DNA from: CAIYRG01 sp035577685
Lineage (GTDB): Bacteria > Pseudomonadota > Alphaproteobacteria > Micropepsales > Micropepsaceae
Direction: 5' to 3'
Assembly: GCA_035577685.1 (NCBI GenBank)
Contig: DATLVC010000264.1
Coordinates: 1-10,087, forward strand
Length of the DNA: 10,087 nt
Shown: in pieces, positions 5,397 through 10,087 of the stretch
Numbering within the stretch: position 1 is the first letter of the stretch
Layout: the number at the start of each line of letters is the position of its first letter
The notes under the pieces: generated by a model
What the model was told of the DNA's origin: nothing
Database searches by the model: none
Seen by the model: the letters and a program-made list of their open reading frames with translations, nothing else
Program-made: the position numbers and the translations under genes

Positions 5397-7642
5397 TGCT
5401 CGCCCAATCTGTTCGACTTCGAGAAACCGCGCGGCACGATGCGACCGGCCTGCGCGCGCTGGCCCCGATAATCCTTCAATTCGGATGCCGTGAAGGTGCG
5501 CCCATTGGCATCGCGCAATCCCTCTTTCCAGGTGAACACGCGCGCGTCTGTCAGATTGCCGTCCTTGTAGCGTTGCAGGATCACGCCGCGTCCGCGCGCC
5601 ATCTCGGGTACTTCGTCGATGCCGAAAACAAGCAACTTGCGGTTCTCGCCAAGCACCGCGACGCAATCGCCATCCACGAAGGTGCACACCACCGCTTCCG
5701 TGCCGGTGGGCACATTCATCACGCGCTTGCCGGCGCGGGTCATCGCCACGGCTTCATCTTCGTTCGTGACGAACCCATGACCCGAAGTCGCGGCGAGCAG
5801 GAGCTTGCGTTCTTCGCGCCGTACGAACATGGCGACAATGTCGGCTTCCGGCGGCAGATCGATAAAGTCGCGCAAGGGTTCGCCTAATCCACGTCCGCCC
5901 GGAAGCTTGGCACAATCGAGCGTGAAGAACCGGCCATCGGTCGCGAACAGCATCAATTGGTCGGTGGTCTGTGCCGTGATCCAGAACCGGCCGCGGTCGC
6001 CTTCCTTGTATTTGATCGCGTCGCTTTGCTCCTGATGCCCTTTCAGCGCGCGAATCCACAATTTGTCGGAGCAGACGATCGTAATCGGCTCCTTCGGAAC
6101 CGCGGTGGCAAGCTCCGCCACTTCTTCGGCGGTGGCGAGAATCTTTTCGACCTCCTTGGCTTCGGCGATCACGGTGCGGCGCTTGCCGAGTTCCGTTTTC
6201 ACACCGAAGCGACGGTCGATGTCCTTGATTTCCTCAATCAGTCTTTCCGATTGCTGCTTTTCCGAACTGAGCAGCTTTTTCAACTCCTTCTGCTCCTTGG
6301 TCAGGCCCGCATGCTCCTCGCGGATCTGCATCTCTTCGAGCTTGCGCAACGCCCGCAACCGCATATTCAGAATGGCTTCGGCCTGCCGGTCATTGATCTT
6401 GAATGCGGCCATCAATTTCGGCTTGGGCTCATCCTCGGTGCGGATGATCTTGATGACCTTGTCGAGATTCAAATATACGGCGAGATAGCCTTCCAGCACT
6501 TCCAGCCGGTCGGCGATTTTCGCCAGCCTGTGGCGGCTGCGCCGGCCGAGCACATCGCGGCGGTGATCGATGAAGGCCTGCAGCGCTTCGCGCAGGCTCA
6601 TCACGCGCGGCGAAATACCCTTGTCGAGCACGTTCAGATTCAACGGAAAGCGCGATTCCAAATCCGTCTGACGGAACAATTGTTCCATCAGGATTTCCGG
6701 CTCGACGGTGCGGCTTTTGGGCACCAGCACGATGCGGATGTCTTCGGTGGATTCGTCGCGCACATCCTCGAGTGCGGACAGCTTCTTTTCCTCGATCAGC
6801 TGCGCGATGCGCTCAATCAGTTTGGCCTTCTGCACCTGATAGGGAATTTGATCCACGACGATCTGATAGGTGCCCCGCGCACCCTCCTCGCGGCTCCAGC
6901 GCGCGCGCACGCGAAAGCTGCCGCGTCCGGTACGATAGGCTTCCTGAATCGTGGCGGGGTCATCAATGAGGATTCCGCCGGTGGGAAAATCGGGCCCCTT
7001 GATGTGCTTGAAGATCGTGCGGTCCTGGACGCTCGGATTTTCGACGAGCGCGATCAGCGCCTGACACAGCTCCCCCGCATTGTGCGGCGGGATGGAGGTC
7101 GCCATGCCGACTGCGATGCCCGTGGCGCCATTGGCCAGCAAATTGGGGAAGGCACCCGGGAGCACGATGGGCTCGCGGTCTTCGCCGTCATAGGTGGGGC
7201 GAAAATCCACCGCGTCTTCGTCGATGCCCGCGAGCAAGGCTTCGGCCACGGCCGTCAGGCGGCTTTCGGTGTAGCGCATCGCGGCCGGATTATCGCCGTC
7301 GACATTGCCGAAATTGCCCTGGCCTTCGACCAGCGGATAACGAACGGCGAAATCCTGCGCGAGGCGGACCAGCGCGTCGTAGACGGCCTGATCGCCATGG
7401 GGATGGAACTTGCCGATGACGTCGCCGACCACGCGGGCACATTTCTTGAACCCTGAAGCCGGGTTCAACCCCAGCTCGCGCATCGCATGCAAAAGGCGCC
7501 GGTGAACCGGCTTCAGCCCGTCGCGTGCATCGGGCAGGGCACGAGACGTGATGGTCGACAACGCATAGGCGAGATAGCGCTCGGATAGCGCCTTGCCCAG
7601 CGGCTCCGGCCTGATGTCATCCTTGAACGGTATTTCACCCAT
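5393..7642 (-). CDS. parC: DNA topoisomerase IV subunit A
   Basis: With ParE this subunit breaks and rejoins duplex DNA to unlink daughter chromosomes. The 749 residues match the ParC length. The breakage-reunion domain opens ERYLAYALSTITSRALPDARDGLKPVHRR (split by no gap), has HPHGDQAVYDALVRLAQDF (80-98) as the quinolone-pocket helix, and the catalytic tyrosine in AAMRYTESRL (Tyr124). A coiled-coil tower section follows (about 440-500), then a beta-pinwheel C-terminal domain with GGRGLGEPLRDF. A canonical GyrA box is not seen, which fits ParC rather than GyrA. Position 85, normally Ser in the pocket, is Gln (codon CAG). The start ATG has only a weak GGGCTGG-like site. The end overlaps the glycosyltransferase start by four bases. 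Confidence 0.93.
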   Translation of the reverse strand: MGEIPFKDDIRPEPLGKALSERYLAYALSTITSRALPDARDGLKPVHRRLLHAMRELGLNPASGFKKCARVVGDVIGKFHPHGDQAVYDALVRLAQDFAVRYPLVEGQGNFGNVDGDNPAAMRYTESRLTAVAEALLAGIDEDAVDFRPTYDGEDREPIVLPGAFPNLLANGATGIAVGMATSIPPHNAGELCQALIALVENPSVQDRTIFKHIKGPDFPTGGILIDDPATIQEAYRTGRGSFRVRARWSREEGARGTYQIVVDQIPYQVQKAKLIERIAQLIEEKKLSALEDVRDESTEDIRIVLVPKSRTVEPEILMEQLFRQTDLESRFPLNLNVLDKGISPRVMSLREALQAFIDHRRDVLGRRSRHRLAKIADRLEVLEGYLAVYLNLDKVIKIIRTEDEPKPKLMAAFKINDRQAEAILNMRLRALRKLEEMQIREEHAGLTKEQKELKKLLSSEKQQSERLIEEIKDIDRRFGVKTELGKRRTVIAEAKEVEKILATAEEVAELATAVPKEPITIVCSDKLWIRALKGHQEQSDAIKYKEGDRGRFWITAQTTDQLMLFATDGRFFTLDCAKLPGGRGLGEPLRDFIDLPPEADIVAMFVRREERKLLLAATSGHGFVTNEDEAVAMTRAGKRVMNVPTGTEAVVCTFVDGDCVAVLGENRKLLVFGIDEVPEMARGRGVILQRYKDGNLTDARVFTWKEGLRDANGRTFTASELKDYRGQRAQAGRIVPRGFSKSNRLGEQ

Positions 7643-7963
7643 AACCAGCCCGAATCGCCCGGTTCATCTTCGTAAGCACGCTATATCCTGTGTTCTAGCG
7701 ATTGGGAAAATACCTCAAATTGTTTTGCCCAAAAATGGGGTGGGGGTGTGCCCCGCCCGCCTCCGTCCCCGCTGCACCATCGCTCGCTTTATATTGGGCG
7801 CTTGCGCAGTTCGGCCAATTGCCAGCGCCAGCATCATAGCGATTCTTTACTGCGATTCGACCGAGGTGGGACTGGTGGTAGGTGGTGGGTCGGGAACTCG
7901 GTGAATTGGAGCTATCGCTGTAAACGATGCTGTATCGTTGAATCATCCGCCGATGATCGACCA
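7643..7963. other. Long intergenic stretch between parC and the P460 gene
   Basis: This 321-base stretch separates the divergent parC and P460 genes. I see no convincing gene in it. It contains a G-rich then C-rich run near 7735-7760, no clear promoter for parC, and two short inverted repeats at its right end (listed separately). Reading frames across it look random, and the minus-strand frame that reaches 8057 draws part of its length from the repeated module. Confidence 0.5.
7923..7957. repeat. Two adjacent short inverted repeats before the first palindrome
   Basis: AACGAT and ATCGTT flank GCTGT (7923-7939), and ATCATC and GATGAT flank CGCC (7942-7957). Both are perfect 6-base arms. They lie directly upstream of the 25-base palindrome at 7966-7990, giving three dyads in 68 bases. 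They are absent before the second module, so they are either specific to the P460 gene or chance. Confidence 0.4.
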
Positions 7964-8053
7964 ATACCAAGGTATCGGCGATACCTTGGTTCAATAGCTC
8001 GGCTGCGGATCGAAGATTAAATTCCCGATGCGATCGATCCTTGCTTTGCGAAA
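7964..8053 (+). promoter_or_regulatory. Shared upstream module, copy 1 (before the P460 gene)
   Basis: This 90-base stretch matches 8901-8989. The first 34 bases (7964-7997) are identical and include the palindrome. Then come CTGCGGATCGAAGA-y-TAAA, a diverged middle, and CCTTGCTTTGCGAAA (8039-8053). TTGAATC also occurs 18-19 bases before the identical block in both copies and might be a -35 element, in which case the palindrome would cover the -10 and the start site. It ends 27 bases before the P460 ATG. The repeat is seen directly; its role as promoter and operator is inferred. Confidence 0.7.
7966..7990. promoter_or_regulatory. 25-base perfect palindrome, copy 1 (candidate operator)
   Basis: Arms ACCAAGGTATCG and CGATACCTTGGT meet around a single central G with no mismatch. 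Each arm contains its own near-symmetric ATACC-AA-GGTAT core. The size and odd-numbered symmetry fit a dimeric helix-turn-helix repressor or activator site. No regulator gene is in the window to pair it with. Confidence 0.6.
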
Positions 8054-8057
8054 GCAA
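8041..8057 (+). other. Leader hairpin before the P460 gene
   Basis: TTGCTTT and AAAGCAA flank GCG, a perfect seven-pair stem in the 5' leader just 23 bases before the ATG. The second module keeps the left arm but not the right arm. There is no run of T after it, so it is not a standard terminator. Confidence 0.35.
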
Positions 8058-8080
8058 AACTCATCCATCGGGAGGAAATC

Positions 8081-8635
8081 ATGTTTGAACAATCTTCTTT
8101 GCCTTCCCGCGCTTCAAGAGCCGCTTCGGCGGCCGCATTGGGTATCATGCTCGCCGCCTTGGGCGGAATCGCCCTTGCGGCGCAAGACAGATACACCGTG
8201 CAAGTGCCGGGCGGCCTCTCGTTCTCTGCGTTCAGGGGATATGAAAACTGGGAGATTGTCGCCGCCAGTCAGTCCACAGACATGATCGACGTGGTCCTTG
8301 CCAATCCCGCCATGATAGCGGCTTACAAGGCCGGCGTTCCGGGCAACGGCCAGAAGTTCCCCGACAGCTCCAAGATTGCGAAGATCCACTGGACAAAGAA
8401 AATGAATGCGGAGGGCTTTCCCGTGACGGTGCCGGATGCTCTGCACGACATTGATTTCATCGAGAGGGATAGCAAGAAATTTGCGGACAGCGGCGGATGG
8501 GGGTACGCGCAGTTCAACTATGACGCCCCGTCCGACACATTCAAGCCCAATGGAAGCGGCGCCAAGTGCGGATACGCATGCCATACGGCGGCAGCGGCGA
8601 AGGATTTCATTTTCACGGCCTACCCGAAGCGGTGA
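8081..8635 (+). CDS. Cytochrome P460-family secreted haem protein
   Basis: P460 cytochromes are periplasmic c-type haem proteins; the Nitrosomonas enzyme oxidises hydroxylamine, but most family members are uncharacterised. The 184 residues begin with a signal peptide (hydrophobic about 17-33, likely cleavage after ALAA at 34). The mature part has the family segments YENWEIV (54-60), VVLANP (71-76), YKAGVPGNGQKFPDSSKIAK (82-101), FADSGGWGYAQFNYD (134-148) and the C-terminal haem site CGYACHT (163-169) followed by DFIFTAY. The haem motif has three residues between the cysteines rather than two. A GGGAGGAA sits four bases before the ATG. The gene stands alone behind copy 1 of the shared module. 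Enzymatic activity on hydroxylamine is not implied; the cross-linking lysine cannot be assigned. Confidence 0.85.
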   Translation: MFEQSSLPSRASRAASAAALGIMLAALGGIALAAQDRYTVQVPGGLSFSAFRGYENWEIVAASQSTDMIDVVLANPAMIAAYKAGVPGNGQKFPDSSKIAKIHWTKKMNAEGFPVTVPDALHDIDFIERDSKKFADSGGWGYAQFNYDAPSDTFKPNGSGAKCGYACHTAAAAKDFIFTAYPKR

Positions 8636-8644
8636 ATAGAAACT

Positions 8645-8663
8645 GAAACGTCATCGTCGTTTC
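8645..8663 (+). terminator. Weak hairpin after the P460 gene
   Basis: GAAACG and CGTTTC flank seven bases, ten bases after the P460 stop. The stem is short and no T run follows, so this is only a weak candidate for ending transcription before the second module. Confidence 0.25.
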
Positions 8664-8719
8664 TCGCTCTGCGACGCCTCTTGCATCGCGGGCGAGATCG
8701 GACAGAAATCTTCAGCTTA

Positions 8720-8732
8720 TATACTCAGTATA
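8720..8732. repeat. TATACT-C-AGTATA dyad
   Basis: A perfect 6-1-6 inverted repeat in an AT-rich patch just before the protein-like fragment. It could be a small operator or half of a -10 region (TATACT), but no matching -35 is seen 16-18 bases upstream. Confidence 0.3.
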
Positions 8733-8740
8733 CAGATTGA

Positions 8741-8893
8741 TATCCCCGGCGATTGATAGGCGCTGGCGGCTGGCACCCGCTGGAAAAGATGCGCAAATTC
8801 GCGGACGCGTTGTGGGAGCTTACAGCCGGATCGCGGAAGCGTTCTTTCGTGCCCAAGCGTGCTGACCTCGAACCCTTGAATCGGCTGTACTGA
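8741..8893 (+). pseudogene. Possible C-terminal remnant of an unknown protein
   Basis: This frame is open for 50 codons after a TGA at 8738-8740 and reads WHPLEKMRKFADALWELTAG (about residues 11-30) then SRKRSFVPKRADLEPLNRLY and a stop. The composition (amphipathic helix, then a basic segment) looks like a real protein tail, unlike the other frames here. It has no ATG near its beginning and no ribosome binding site. I do not recognise the family. It stops eight bases before copy 2 of the shared module. It may be the end of a gene deleted when the module was inserted or duplicated, or chance. Confidence 0.3.
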
Positions 8894-8900
8894 TCAATCG

Positions 8901-8989
8901 ATACCAAGGTATCGGCGATACCTTGGTTCAATAGTCGTCTGCGGATCGAAGACTAAAATCCTGGTGCCGTTAAGCCTTGCTTTGCGAAA
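8901..8989 (+). promoter_or_regulatory. Shared upstream module, copy 2 (before the hydrolase gene)
   Basis: It repeats copy 1: the identical 34-base block with palindrome (8901-8934), then CTGCGGATCGAAGACTAAAA, a diverged middle and CCTTGCTTTGCGAAA (8975-8989). The spacing differs by one base over the module. The leader after it is longer (38 bases to the ATG at 9028). The middle is diverged while both ends are kept, which suggests selection on the ends rather than a very recent duplication. Confidence 0.7.
8903..8927. promoter_or_regulatory. 25-base perfect palindrome, copy 2 (candidate operator)
   Basis: Same arms as copy 1 around a central G. Here the left flank is also symmetric: CGATACC-AA-GGTATCG (8899-8914) is a perfect 7-2-7 dyad nested in the left half. 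Confidence 0.6.
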
Positions 8990-9027
8990 CGCGCGTCGTT
9001 CCAAAGCGCAACCATCAGGAGGTACTC

Positions 9028-10087
9028 ATGTCTGCCCAAGCTATGACGAAAGTTGCACAACAGACGGGCATTGATAGGAACGCGATTCGTCCATTTCAGG
9101 TGAATAATGTTCCAGAAGCCGAGCTGACCGAATTGCGCAGGCGCATCGACGCGACAAAGTGGCCTGAACGAGAAACCGTTACAGATGCATCCCAAGGCGT
9201 ACAGCTCGCGACGATTCAGGCGCTGGCGCGCTATTGGGCGACCGATTATGACTGGCGCAAGATCGAGGCAAAATTGAGCGTCCTGCCGCAGTTCATGACC
9301 GAGATCGATGGACTGGACATTCATTTCATTCACGTCCGTTCTAAACACGAAAATGCGTTGCCGCTCATCGTCACGCACGGCTGGCCCGGCTCGGTCATCG
9401 AACAGCTGAAGATCATAGATCCCCTGACCAATCCGACGGCACATGGTGGGAGCGCATCAGACGCTTTCGATCTGGTGATTCCATCGATGCCAGGTTATGG
9501 GTATTCGGGCAAGCCGACCACTCCCGGTTGGGATCCCGCGCACATCGCACGTGCCTGGGTCGTACTGATGAAGCGCCTTGGATACACGAAATTTGTGGCG
9601 CAAGGCGGCGATTGGGGTGCGGTCATCACCGAGCAAATGGGTGTGCAGGCGGCTCCGGAATTGCTCGGCATTCACACCAATATGCCTGGCGCGGTTCCGG
9701 CCGACGTTGACAAGGCGGCATCCACCGGTGCGCCAATGCCCGACGGTCTCTCACCCGAAGAGAAACTCGCGTTCGAGCGGCTGACATTCGTCTACAGCAA
9801 AGGCATCGCGTACGGCTACCAGATGGGTCTGCGCCCGCAGACGTTGTACGGAATTGCGGACTCCCCCGTCGGCCTGGCCGCCTATTTCCTGGACCACGAT
9901 GCGTGGAGCTACGCGCTGATCTCACGCGTCTTCTCCGGAGAAGCTGCCGGCCTCACCCGGGACGATGTCCTCGACAACATCACGATCACTTGGTTGACGA
10001 ACACGGCGATTTCCGGAGCGCGCCTCTACTGGGAAAGCAAACTCCCGTATTTCAGTGTCAAGGGCGTTTCCATTCCGGTTGCCGTAA
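9028..10087 (+). CDS. Epoxide-hydrolase-family alpha/beta hydrolase, 3' end beyond window
   Basis: Members of this group (EHN domain plus alpha/beta hydrolase fold) open epoxides through an aspartate ester. The first 353 residues are present. An EHN N-terminal domain (about 20-105; RPFQVNNVPEAELTELRRRI at 21-40, then TKWPERE) precedes the hydrolase core, with oxyanion motif HGWPGS (117-122), IPSMPGYGYSGKP (151-163) and nucleophile motif GGDWGA with Asp195. The lid region has Tyr in GLRPQTLYGIADSPVGLAAY and in SGARLYWES, where ring-opening tyrosines lie in this family. The acid and His of the triad should fall beyond the right edge. No signal peptide is evident. AGGAGGT (9017-9023) lies four bases before the ATG. 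It follows copy 2 of the shared module. Substrate unknown. Confidence 0.9.
   Translation, partial: MSAQAMTKVAQQTGIDRNAIRPFQVNNVPEAELTELRRRIDATKWPERETVTDASQGVQLATIQALARYWATDYDWRKIEAKLSVLPQFMTEIDGLDIHFIHVRSKHENALPLIVTHGWPGSVIEQLKIIDPLTNPTAHGGSASDAFDLVIPSMPGYGYSGKPTTPGWDPAHIARAWVVLMKRLGYTKFVAQGGDWGAVITEQMGVQAAPELLGIHTNMPGAVPADVDKAASTGAPMPDGLSPEEKLAFERLTFVYSKGIAYGYQMGLRPQTLYGIADSPVGLAAYFLDHDAWSYALISRVFSGEAAGLTRDDVLDNITITWLTNTAISGARLYWESKLPYFSVKGVSIPVAV

Noticed and set aside
5957..7456. A 499-codon plus-strand open frame opposite parC
   Set aside because: High-GC shadow of parC: no ribosome site, no recognisable domain, low-complexity composition.
7890..7920. A GGAAC followed by CGCTG about 18 bases later, resembling a general-stress EcfG promoter
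   Set aside because: The second element is not CGTT and nothing similar stands before the second module, so the match is too weak.
7695..8931. Two minus-strand frames (7695-8057 and 8725-8931) sharing the peptide NQGIADTLV, which might look like a small protein family
   Set aside because: The shared peptide is just the translation of the duplicated palindrome block. The rest of the two frames is unrelated, and neither has a convincing ribosome site.

Overview
This window looks like an alphaproteobacterial chromosome. The evidence is the translation/transcription cluster order (tRNA-Tyr, tRNA-Gly, tuf, tRNA-Trp, secE, nusG, rplK, rplA), an EF-Tu whose domains 2 and 3 read like alphaproteobacterial copies, a topoisomerase IV A subunit of the alphaproteobacterial type, and high GC. 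I cannot fix the genus from sequence alone.

Positions 1-3480, read on the minus strand, form one long expression unit. A candidate sigma70 promoter with a perfect TTGACA and a GC-rich start region (3439-3467) precedes tRNA-Tyr(GTA), tRNA-Gly(TCC), tuf, tRNA-Trp(CCA), secE, nusG, rplK and rplA, which runs off the left edge. Two details stand out. The tuf stop codon shares two bases with tRNA-Trp. The EF-Tu switch I segment lacks the usual RGITI motif and is about six residues longer than usual.

Positions 3460-7642 are housekeeping genes. On the plus strand are an RlmB/TrmH-type rRNA ribose methyltransferase (3604-4368) and a 26-residue membrane peptide gene (4430-4510). Converging on them from the minus strand are parC (5393-7642) and a family 25 glycosyltransferase (4512-5396), which overlap by four bases as ATGA.

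Positions 7643-10087 look like an accessory region on the plus strand. A secreted cytochrome P460-family protein (8081-8635) and an epoxide-hydrolase-family alpha/beta hydrolase (from 9028, cut by the right edge) are each preceded by nearly the same 90-base upstream module. The module begins with an identical 34-base block holding a perfect 25-base palindrome (12-base arms around a single G). It ends in a conserved CCTTGCTTTGCGAAA leader. The two genes are therefore probably controlled by the same regulator, although their products are unrelated in fold. A short protein-like reading frame before the second module may be the tail of a lost gene. This small regulon is the most promising candidate for something undescribed.
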